Positions 1 to 5,116 of a DNA stretch of 5,116 nucleotides are shown piece after piece. The stretch comes from an uncultured Rhodospirillaceae bacterium (GTDB lineage Bacteria; Pseudomonadota; Alphaproteobacteria; RF32; CAG-239): the NCBI GenBank assembly GCA_900313155.1, contig OMQE01000053.1, positions 1-5,116 of the forward strand. Direction: 5' to 3'. How positions within the stretch are numbered: position 1 is the first letter of the stretch; every line of letters starts with the position of its first letter. The notes beneath the pieces are model-generated. The model was not told the origin of the DNA. It ran no database searches and was given only the letters and a program-made list of their open reading frames with translations. The position numbers and the translations under genes are program-made.

Positions 1-12
1 ACATGTTTCATC

Positions 13-678
13 TTAAAAATCCAAATCTGCGTAGTGTTTTGACGGATAAATGCCTTTGATGCGGTCATTCAAAATATCTTTAAAGCTCGGACGCGACTTG
101 ATTTTTGAATACCACAGCTTGGCATTTTTATAGTCTTCCCAAGGCACATCGCCTAGATAATCAATAATTGAAAGCTGGGCGGCTGCACTGATATCGGCCA
201 TAGAAAGTTCGGCGCCGGCTAAGTAGTTGTTGCGCTCAACCAGCCAATCAATATATTCCAGATGGAAGCGCAGGTTATTGATACCGGCTTTAATGCGTTT
301 AGATTCCGGAGGTTGTCGCAAAACAAAACGCTTATAAATTTTTTCACCGGCAATATATTGATAAACATCACGATAAAACTTGTTATCAAACCAGTCTACC
401 AAACGGCGCACTTCGGCACGTTCTTTGTTGTTGCCCTGAATGAGGCGGTTTTGGGTGTATGTTTCTTCCAAAAATTCCGTAATGGCATAGTTGCCGGCAA
501 TAATGTTTCCGTCATAAATAAAAATCGGGAGTTCTCCGGCCGGATTGATTTTCATAATGTCTTTTGAAAGATTCCACGGATTTTCTTCTTTTAAAACGAA
601 CAGCATTCGTTTTTCCGCCATTAAAACACGAATTTTACGACATTGCGGCAAAATACTGTTATGCACTAAAAGAACCAT
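13..678 (-). CDS. Glutathione S-transferase-like protein (alphaproteobacterial type)
   Basis: A 221-residue two-domain GST-fold protein, the usual full length, expected in the cytoplasm. Residues 1-80 form the thioredoxin-like domain: PQCRKIR with Cys13 at the usual position of the catalytic Ser/Cys, then NPAGELP with the cis-proline at Pro51, then NYAITEFLEE. Residues 88-205 form the helical domain, with the N-capping motif SMADI (Asp162) and a KSRPSF helix. The tail HYADLDF recalls a conserved alphaproteobacterial GST subfamily. One oddity is that the Glu-Ser pair that normally holds the gamma-glutamyl part of glutathione appears to be Gly62-Asn63, so real glutathione transfer is not assured. 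The start is fixed by AGGAGG five bases upstream. It is the second gene after a solute-binding-like gene, one base downstream of it, so it is probably translationally coupled. The substrate is unknown; the fold call is secure. Confidence 0.92.
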   Translation of the reverse strand: MVLLVHNSILPQCRKIRVLMAEKRMLFVLKEENPWNLSKDIMKINPAGELPIFIYDGNIIAGNYAITEFLEETYTQNRLIQGNNKERAEVRRLVDWFDNKFYRDVYQYIAGEKIYKRFVLRQPPESKRIKAGINNLRFHLEYIDWLVERNNYLAGAELSMADISAAAQLSIIDYLGDVPWEDYKNAKLWYSKIKSRPSFKDILNDRIKGIYPSKHYADLDF

Positions 679-679
679 T

Positions 680-1672
680 TTACCCTCCTATTCCTTCTAA
701 AACTTCATCAAAAGTTTTTTGTTTTTGCTGTTGCTCAATAATATGTCCGCGCGGTTTTTCTTCTACCTGTTGTGTGCCGGAATCTTCTTTTTGTTGCGGT
801 TTTTGAGCAAACGACGGTGGTACAATTCCGGCATTTCGAGCCAGTTCATCTTCAACCATATGTAAAATTTCGGCCTTTACTTCTCTTCCGAATTCCGGAT
901 TTTCAAAAGCTTCTTCCAAGGCCTTTTTGTAGAGCGAAAATTTAGGTGTTGTTTTAGAAAGCGCCACAAACACCGGAATTTTGAACAATGGTTCTTTAGA
1001 GTAGCTCAAAAACGGGTCAAGGCCATAGCGACTGGCCATAATTCTATTGTAATAAAGTCCGCCCAAAATGTAGTCAGCTTGTTCGGTGAACAATTTTTCG
1101 TATGCCTCAATCGGAGTGGCGACGTGTTCAACATTAAGCTCTTTGATTTTTCGGGTGCTGAAGTCATCAAAAAATTCGCTGTCAACCACAATACCGCGCA
1201 AATCTTTGAGCGATTCTCTGTTTTTTATTTTATCTAAATTATCCGGTAACGAAATAATGTGTATCGGGTTAGAAACCACAGCCGGATAAATCAGTTGCAA
1301 GGTGTCAAATTTTTTGGTATGGGCATAAGCACCGATAAACACATTGAACTCGCCGGCTCGTGCCTGAAAAACCAGGTTATCCAAATTTATTCGGTCAAAA
1401 ATATTAAACGTGATCGGTTCCCATTTAACGGAGTGATTTTGCAATGTATTGAGTAAAGGTTTGAGAAAAGCGCCGCGAAGCACGCGTGCACCATAGGCAT
1501 CTCCTTCAACATAGTCGGAAAACGGTGCAAAATTATCTAAACCGACAATCGTCAGTTCATCATTCATGTAGTCAATTTTTTTGACCATGGTATTATGTTG
1601 TGCCAACGCAATCGTTGCCACATTAACCGATAATACCACAAAAAATATCCATAAAATGCTTTTCTTTTTCAT
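680..1672 (-). CDS. Secreted solute-binding-protein-like protein (SBP family 3-like)
   Basis: A 330-residue protein with a clear Sec signal peptide: a MKKK basic start, a hydrophobic core at residues 5-20, and an ALA cleavage site after Ala24. With no lipobox Cys it should be free in the periplasm. Residues 38-275 resemble the amino-acid-type periplasmic binding fold: an opening strand ELTIVGLDNFAPFS, then AGEFNVFIGAYAHTKKF (the usual spot for a 'dvgig... T..R' block), then a LKDLRGIVVDSEF segment that looks like the start of the second lobe, followed by a region assigning ligand-type residues around 200-235. Residues 285-330 are a polar Gln/Glu/Lys-rich tail, probably disordered, which is not usual in the family. 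No permease or ATPase gene is adjacent, so it may be an orphan sensor or scavenger rather than part of an ABC importer. The start is supported by AGGTGG nine bases upstream. Ligand unknown. Confidence 0.75.
   Translation of the reverse strand: MKKKSILWIFFVVLSVNVATIALAQHNTMVKKIDYMNDELTIVGLDNFAPFSDYVEGDAYGARVLRGAFLKPLLNTLQNHSVKWEPITFNIFDRINLDNLVFQARAGEFNVFIGAYAHTKKFDTLQLIYPAVVSNPIHIISLPDNLDKIKNRESLKDLRGIVVDSEFFDDFSTRKIKELNVEHVATPIEAYEKLFTEQADYILGGLYYNRIMASRYGLDPFLSYSKEPLFKIPVFVALSKTTPKFSLYKKALEEAFENPEFGREVKAEILHMVEDELARNAGIVPPSFAQKPQQKEDSGTQQVEEKPRGHIIEQQQKQKTFDEVLEGIGG
684..689 (-). promoter_or_regulatory. Shine-Dalgarno site of the GST-like gene, inside the upstream gene
   Basis: On the minus strand AGGAGG lies five bases before the ATG at 678-676. 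It falls inside the last Ile-Gly-Gly codons of the solute-binding-like gene, and that gene's TAA sits between the site and the ATG. Ribosomes terminating on the first gene therefore end directly on the start region of the second, which suggests coupled translation. Confidence 0.85.
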
Positions 1673-1681
1673 CTTCAGATA

Positions 1682-1702
1682 CCACCTTTTGTTGCCATTA
1701 TA
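1682..1702 (-). promoter_or_regulatory. Candidate -10 box and Shine-Dalgarno site of the solute-binding-like gene
   Basis: Read on the minus strand, a perfect TATAAT lies at 1702-1697 and AGGTGG at 1687-1682, nine bases before the ATG. Transcription would begin near 1690, giving a leader of about 18 bases. No good -35 box is present at the matching distance (the hexamer at 1725-1720 reads AAATCT), so the promoter is weak, activator-dependent, or a chance match in AT-rich DNA. The Shine-Dalgarno part is firmer than the promoter part. Confidence 0.45.
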
Positions 1703-1732
1703 AATAAATTGTGTTAAAAAGATTTTAATTCT

Positions 1733-1761
1733 TTGCTATAAAAACAATAGTTTTGTATCAT
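1733..1761 (+). promoter_or_regulatory. Candidate promoter of the ATPase/J-protein/tgt operon
   Basis: TTGCTA at 1733-1738 and TATCAT at 1756-1761 are separated by 17 bases, a standard sigma-70-type spacing, about 26 bases before the first ATG. The spacer contains the inverted repeat AAAAC-AATA-GTTTT (1741-1754), which could be an operator or a chance feature of AT-rich DNA. An overlapping TTATAT at 1761-1766 is an alternative -10. Prediction by eye only. Confidence 0.4.
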
Positions 1762-1786
1762 TATATAAAATAAATTACAAAAGCAC

Positions 1787-2587
1787 ATGATGATAAATAT
1801 AGATAAAAATTTGTTTTTACAATACGCTCATAACATAATTGCCGTGACATCAGGCATTGGCAGTGTTGGTAAAACATGGCTGGCGACAACGCTAGCACAA
1901 GCACTGAACGTGCAAAAACGCAGTGTGTTGCTGTTTGATGCAGGCGGTGGATTGTCGGGGATTGATTTTCAACTGGGTTTGGCAGAGCGGCAAACACTTG
2001 ACGATGTATTAAAAGGTCAAATGACTTTTAATCAGGCCATTACCCACATTAACAAACGCCGGTTTGACGCTCTGATTGCATCTGCGGGAAGCGATTTGTT
2101 GGAAAATTTACCGGAAGGTCAACTTCAAATTTTGCGTGACTATTTAATGATAACCGCTCAAAATTATGATTATGTTATTGTCGATTTGCCGCCGTCTGAA
2201 AAGGTTATCAAACATCTGATGCCTTTGCACACCAAAAAAATTTTGGTTTGTACCGGCGAGCCGTCTGATTTAGTGAATGCTTACCGCTTTTTGCAGCATA
2301 CAGACATTCATTCAGACCATGCTGCGTTACAAATTGTTATCAACTATGCACAGTCGTATGAGGATGGGTTGAGGGCTTATAATACCTTGCGTCATGCTTG
2401 CGAACAATATGTTGAATGGAAACCGCGTTTTTTGGGTGTTGTTCGCCGCGATACGCGTGTGCGCGATGCCATTCGCAATCATGTGCTGTTGCTTAATCGT
2501 TATCCGAATTCGGAAGCCGCCGAAGATGTGATGCGTATTGCCGCCAAAATAATTAACGGAGAACCATTAAATGAAAACGTCAGTTGA
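1787..2587 (+). CDS. MinD/FlhG-like P-loop ATPase with degenerate active site
   Basis: A 266-residue SIMIBI-class (MinD/ParA/FlhG) protein. The P-loop at residues 22-30 reads SGIGSVGKT. Lys29 and Thr30 of the Walker A motif are kept, but the signature lysine expected in SGKGGVGKT is Ile24. The switch I block at 51-60 reads DAGGGLSGID where MinD/FlhG has DxDxGLxNxD, so the second, catalytic Asp is Gly53 and the Asn is Gly58. Walker B is intact (YVIVDLPP, Asp133). The C-terminal part (RRDTRVRDAIRNH, then LNRYPNSEAAEDV) resembles FlhG. There is no obvious C-terminal amphipathic membrane helix of the MinD type and no flagellar gene nearby, so I give no symbol. Two tandem ATGs (1787, 1790) are possible starts; the P-loop near residue 22 rules out much later ones. 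No Shine-Dalgarno site is visible. The gene overlaps the next one by 17 bases. Nucleotide binding is plausible; hydrolysis and canonical dimerisation are doubtful. Confidence 0.88.
   Translation: MMINIDKNLFLQYAHNIIAVTSGIGSVGKTWLATTLAQALNVQKRSVLLFDAGGGLSGIDFQLGLAERQTLDDVLKGQMTFNQAITHINKRRFDALIASAGSDLLENLPEGQLQILRDYLMITAQNYDYVIVDLPPSEKVIKHLMPLHTKKILVCTGEPSDLVNAYRFLQHTDIHSDHAALQIVINYAQSYEDGLRAYNTLRHACEQYVEWKPRFLGVVRRDTRVRDAIRNHVLLLNRYPNSEAAEDVMRIAAKIINGEPLNENVS
2558..2563 (+). promoter_or_regulatory. Ribosome binding site of the J-domain gene, inside the ATPase gene
   Basis: GGAGAA lies about eight bases before the ATG at 2571 and within the coding sequence of the ATPase gene. It supports the start that gives a 17-base overlap with that gene and points to coupled synthesis of the two proteins. 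Confidence 0.75.
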
Positions 2588-3716
2588 TGCTTTAGGATAT
2601 TATCGGATATTAACTGCGACGCCAACAGATGATACCGCAACAATAAAGCGCAAATATTATGAACAAGCCAAATTTTGGCATCCGGACCACAATGAGGCAC
2701 CGAATGCTTTAGAGATGTTTCAAAAAGTATCGGTTGCGTATGATGTTTTGAAAGATGATTTTTTGCGCCGGCAATATGATTTACTTTCGCTCGTATATGA
2801 GGCGAGAAACTTTCCGACTTTAGGCTCGCTCAAAATCTATAAAAATCAAATTGGGCAAGATGACGCTGCGTTGCGGGTTTTGAAACAGCGTAAGGTTTTA
2901 CCGCATCTCAAAGGCAGCCAAACCGTTGAAACAAAAGATGTTTGCAATTTTAAAGAGGCTATGTCAATGGTGGGGCGCACTTCGCGAGCTAACTGGTTTA
3001 AAGGTTGGTGGGCGCCTGATGCCGTTGGTAAAAATATTGCGGCGATTCGTTTCAATTATCAGGCTGTTGAAGCCGAAGATAAGGATAATTTACAACTTTT
3101 AGTGCATAATGCGGTGGCATACGAACAGGAACATAATACGGAAATGGCATGGATATACGCCAATCAGGCTTATATGTTGGCAGAAACAATGGGGTTGGCA
3201 ACGGCGCAAACTTTATTGACACACTATATTCAAGAGCTAAATTTTAAACCTAAAAAAGCTGTGCGTTTGCCAAAGTGGCAAGCTCGTGAGCTGAAAATCA
3301 GACAAAGTGTGGTTCCGTTTATTTTAGGGGCGATTCTTTTGTTTTGGGTTGGCGGAAAAATTAGTTCGGCTTATTTGCCTGAAGGGTATTTTGAACTTCG
3401 GGAAATTGACGGGCAGCTGATGGCTTATGACATGGTTGACACCCATTTGATGCGTGTAGATAGCAGTATTCATGACAAGCAATATTTGTATTACATAAAA
3501 AAAGACAGTATTATTTATCACGGACCGGATATGCGTTATCAACCAATGGTGCAGGGGTATGAGGGGCAGACGGTGCGTTTGTTCGGTTATACGCCGGATA
3601 AAAAATGGTTTAAAATAGTGTTGGATAACGGCGAAATGGGGTTTATTCAAAGCGAGCTTTTACAAAAAGGAATTGGTAAGGCTGTGCCGTTTGGTAGTAA
3701 GGTTTATAAAGAATAA
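2571..3716 (+). CDS. Membrane J-domain protein with C-terminal SH3-like domain
   Basis: A 381-residue protein. Residues 9-70 are a J domain: YYRIL opening, a basic helix II (TIKRKYYEQAKFW), the HPD motif at 37-39 that is needed to stimulate Hsp70 ATPase, and helix III ending RRQYDLL. The Gly/Phe-rich and zinc-finger regions of true DnaJ are absent, so this is a class III-type J-protein. Residues 175-222 are helical and TPR-like at best. A basic stretch at 227-245 precedes one hydrophobic segment (about 247-268, PFILGAILLFWVGG), which by the positive-inside rule puts the J domain in the cytoplasm and the C-terminus in the periplasm. Residues 304-366 look like a bacterial SH3 (SH3b) domain, ending GEMGFIQSELL; such domains often bind cell-wall peptides. 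A partner Hsp70 (DnaK) is expected but not in the window. It overlaps the ATPase gene by 17 bases and lies 15 bases before tgt. The client is unknown. Confidence 0.88.
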   Translation: MKTSVDALGYYRILTATPTDDTATIKRKYYEQAKFWHPDHNEAPNALEMFQKVSVAYDVLKDDFLRRQYDLLSLVYEARNFPTLGSLKIYKNQIGQDDAALRVLKQRKVLPHLKGSQTVETKDVCNFKEAMSMVGRTSRANWFKGWWAPDAVGKNIAAIRFNYQAVEAEDKDNLQLLVHNAVAYEQEHNTEMAWIYANQAYMLAETMGLATAQTLLTHYIQELNFKPKKAVRLPKWQARELKIRQSVVPFILGAILLFWVGGKISSAYLPEGYFELREIDGQLMAYDMVDTHLMRVDSSIHDKQYLYYIKKDSIIYHGPDMRYQPMVQGYEGQTVRLFGYTPDKKWFKIVLDNGEMGFIQSELLQKGIGKAVPFGSKVYKE

Positions 3717-3720
3717 GAAA

Positions 3721-3726
3721 AAGGAA
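3721..3726 (+). promoter_or_regulatory. Ribosome binding site of tgt
   Basis: AAGGAA lies about six bases before the ATG at 3732, in the 15-base gap after the J-protein stop. It sets the start of tgt, which agrees with the family N-terminus. Confidence 0.7.
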
Positions 3727-3731
3727 AAAAT

Positions 3732-4856
3732 ATGAGTCTGAAATTTGAAATAGATAAAAAAATCGGTAAAAGTAGATTAGGGCGCTTAATTACCAAACAT
3801 GGTGTGGTGAATACGCCGGCGTTTATGCCGGTTGGCACATGCGCCACGGTTAAGGCGATGATGCCGGAAAGCGTGGCTGCCACCGGTGCAGAAATTCTGT
3901 TGGGAAACACTTATCACCTGATGTTGCGTCCGGGAGCCGATTTGGTTGAAAAAATGGGTGGGTTGCATAAATTTATGAATTGGGATAAGCCTATTTTAAC
4001 CGATTCGGGTGGTTTTCAGGTGATGAGTTTGAGCGGTTTGCGCAAGCTCAAAGAGGAGGGTGTTACGTTTCGTTCCCACGTTGATGGCACCAAATATTTT
4101 TTATCACCGGAAGAATCTATGAAAATTCAGCATAAGCTGGATTCGAATATCACCATGTGCTTAGACGAATGCACACCATATCCTTCCACCTACGACGTTT
4201 GCGCTAAATCTATGCGAATGTCTATGCGTTGGGCAAAACGTAGCAAAGAGGCTTTTATTGACCGCGATGGTTATGGTATTTTCGGTATTCAGCAAGGCAA
4301 TGTGTTTAAGGATTTGCGTGAAGAATCTGCCGAGGCTCTGAAAAAAATCGGTTTTGACGGTTATGCCATCGGCGGGTTAGCTATTGGTGAAGGGCAAGAA
4401 AAAATGTTTGAAGTGCTGGATTATGCGCCATCAATGTTGCCGGAAGATAAACCACGCTATTTAATGGGGGTTGGCCGTCCGGATGATATTGTCGGTGCTG
4501 TTTTGCGAGGCGTTGATATGTTTGATTGCGTGATGCCGACACGTTCCGGTCGCACAGCACAGGCATTTACCAAATATGGACCGATAAATGTGCGTAACGC
4601 TCGTCATCGTGAAGATCCACGCCCATTGGAAGAAGGGTGTGATTGCCCGCTGTGCACCAAATATTCTCGTGCCTATATTCATCATTTGCATAAATGTAAC
4701 GAAATTTTGGGAGTGATGCTTTTGACATGGCACAATATCAGTTATTATGAACGTTTGATGCAAGGGTTGCGTCAAGCCATAAAAAGTGATACATTAGAGC
4801 AATATGTTGCTGAATTTTATGCCAATCAGGCTAAAGGAGATATAGAGGAGTTATAA
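3732..4856 (+). CDS. tgt: tRNA-guanine(34) transglycosylase (queuine tRNA-ribosyltransferase)
   Basis: This cytoplasmic enzyme exchanges guanine-34 of tRNAs with GUN anticodons (Asp, Asn, His, Tyr) for preQ1 in queuosine synthesis. The 374-residue length equals the usual bacterial enzyme of about 375. Key residues are intact: Asp91 in TDSGGFQVMS (general acid/base), DECTPYPS with Asp145 and Cys147 (base recognition), GIQQG at 185-189, GGLAIGEG at 214-221, and the nucleophile Asp265 in DMFDCVMPTRSGR. The zinc site is Cys303, Cys305, Cys308 and His334, with the same Cys-to-His and Asp-to-Cys spacings as I recall for the Zymomonas enzyme. Cys147 and the LAIG loop (a Gly in eukaryotic queuine enzymes) suggest preQ1 rather than queuine as substrate. 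It follows the J-protein gene by 15 bases and precedes the LOG-like gene by three, so it is probably transcribed with both. No sign of damage. Confidence 0.98.
   Translation: MSLKFEIDKKIGKSRLGRLITKHGVVNTPAFMPVGTCATVKAMMPESVAATGAEILLGNTYHLMLRPGADLVEKMGGLHKFMNWDKPILTDSGGFQVMSLSGLRKLKEEGVTFRSHVDGTKYFLSPEESMKIQHKLDSNITMCLDECTPYPSTYDVCAKSMRMSMRWAKRSKEAFIDRDGYGIFGIQQGNVFKDLREESAEALKKIGFDGYAIGGLAIGEGQEKMFEVLDYAPSMLPEDKPRYLMGVGRPDDIVGAVLRGVDMFDCVMPTRSGRTAQAFTKYGPINVRNARHREDPRPLEEGCDCPLCTKYSRAYIHHLHKCNEILGVMLLTWHNISYYERLMQGLRQAIKSDTLEQYVAEFYANQAKGDIEEL
4845..4850 (+). promoter_or_regulatory. Ribosome binding site of the LOG-like gene, inside the end of tgt
   Basis: GAGGAG lies nine bases before the ATG at 4860 and encodes the Glu-Glu near the C-terminus of Tgt. 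It decides the start of the last, partial gene. Confidence 0.75.
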
Positions 4857-4859
4857 GCC

Positions 4860-5116
4860 ATGAAGCACGACCGTTTGGAACAACCGCGCACTCGAAAATC
4901 ATCTCAGCAAACTTCAACGGAAAATTTGCCGGAAGACAAGGTATTGGAACGTTTCCGTACCGAAAACAGCAAAGCCGGTATTCGTGTGTTTGTGGCCGGC
5001 GGTTCGCGCTCGGGTAACGATTCGCAATATACGAAAGAAGCCTATCTTTTGGGGCAAAAAATTGTTAAAATGAACTTTAAGTTGGATTTCGGACTTTCTA
5101 ACAGCGGCATTATGGG
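4860..5116 (+). CDS. LOG-family-like Rossmann protein, N-terminal part only
   Basis: An open frame of 85 codons running off the window edge, so the 3' end is missing. Residues 1-38 are a charged, Ser/Gln/Lys-rich N-terminal extension, probably flexible. From residue 41 the sequence reads IRVFVAGGSRSGND, then YTKEAYLLGQKIVK, then a strand and GLSNSGIMG. This matches the opening of LOG / TIGR00730-type proteins (first strand with GGS/CGS loop, a Y..A..LG helix, then a Gly-rich G.MG loop), whose studied members are nucleoside 5'-monophosphate phosphoribohydrolases. The usual GGG run before G(L/I)MG is replaced by GLSNSG, which is unusual and leaves activity uncertain. The diagnostic PGGxGTxxE motif would lie beyond the window. 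It starts three bases after tgt and has a strong Shine-Dalgarno site, so it is likely in the same operon. The fold is likely; the function is not established. Confidence 0.7.
   Translation, partial: MKHDRLEQPRTRKSSQQTSTENLPEDKVLERFRTENSKAGIRVFVAGGSRSGNDSQYTKEAYLLGQKIVKMNFKLDFGLSNSGIM

Noticed and set aside
262..806. Two plus-strand open frames (262-567 and 564-806) opposite the GST-like and solute-binding-like genes
   Set aside because: They are antisense to well-supported genes, show no family resemblance, and the Cys/Phe-rich product of the second mirrors the Gln/Lys-rich tail coded on the other strand.
1673..1786. Small RNA, riboswitch or terminator in the divergent gap
   Set aside because: The gap is only 114 bases, very AT-rich, with just a 5-bp inverted repeat and no GC-rich stem; it is accounted for by two divergent promoters.
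1787..2587. Naming the P-loop ATPase flhG, minD or parA
   Set aside because: The active-site motifs are non-canonical, and there are no flagellar, minC/minE or parB genes nearby; only the superfamily can be supported.
3324..3650. Minus-strand open frame of 108 codons inside the J-protein gene
   Set aside because: It lies fully antisense to the transmembrane and SH3-like coding region, with no recognisable motif or ribosome binding site.
4461..4775. Minus-strand open frame of 104 codons inside tgt
   Set aside because: It is antisense to the catalytic and zinc-binding region of a confident gene; composition is explained by the tgt codons.
1..5116. Many copies of CCGG-containing words such as GCCGG and TTCCGG, as possible DNA uptake or repeat elements
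   Set aside because: No fixed longer core is shared; they fit preferred Pro, Gly and Ala codons in these genes.

Overview
The window is 5.1 kb of compact bacterial chromosome with moderately low GC (low forties percent by eye) and almost no non-coding DNA. The best guess is an alphaproteobacterium of low GC, possibly a host- or gut-associated Rhodospirillales-like lineage. The main clue is the glutathione S-transferase-like protein, whose conserved blocks and C-terminal tail (HYADLDF) look like a subfamily common in Alphaproteobacteria. This assignment is from memory of the families and was not searched.

Layout: two transcription units diverge from a 114-bp AT-rich gap (1673-1786). To the left, on the minus strand, lie a secreted solute-binding-protein-like gene (680-1672) and a glutathione S-transferase-like gene (13-678). 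They are separated by one base, and the ribosome binding site of the second gene lies inside the last codons of the first. To the right, on the plus strand, a tight four-gene unit carries a MinD/FlhG-like P-loop ATPase with eroded catalytic residues (1787-2587), a membrane J-domain protein with a C-terminal SH3-like domain (2571-3716), tRNA-guanine transglycosylase tgt (3732-4856), and the start of a LOG-family Rossmann protein (4860 to the window edge). The gaps are a 17-base overlap, 15 bases and 3 bases, so co-transcription is likely.

Functionally, tgt is a confident housekeeping gene for queuosine tRNA modification. The ATPase and J-protein pair is the unusual part. The genes overlap, the ATPase has lost the signature lysine and the catalytic aspartate of the MinD/ParA class, and the J-protein is predicted to place a cytoplasmic J domain and an extracytoplasmic SH3-like domain on either side of the inner membrane. 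I know of no described system with this pairing; a role in localising or assembling something at the membrane is inference. No mobile elements, CRISPR arrays, RNA genes or clear terminators were seen.
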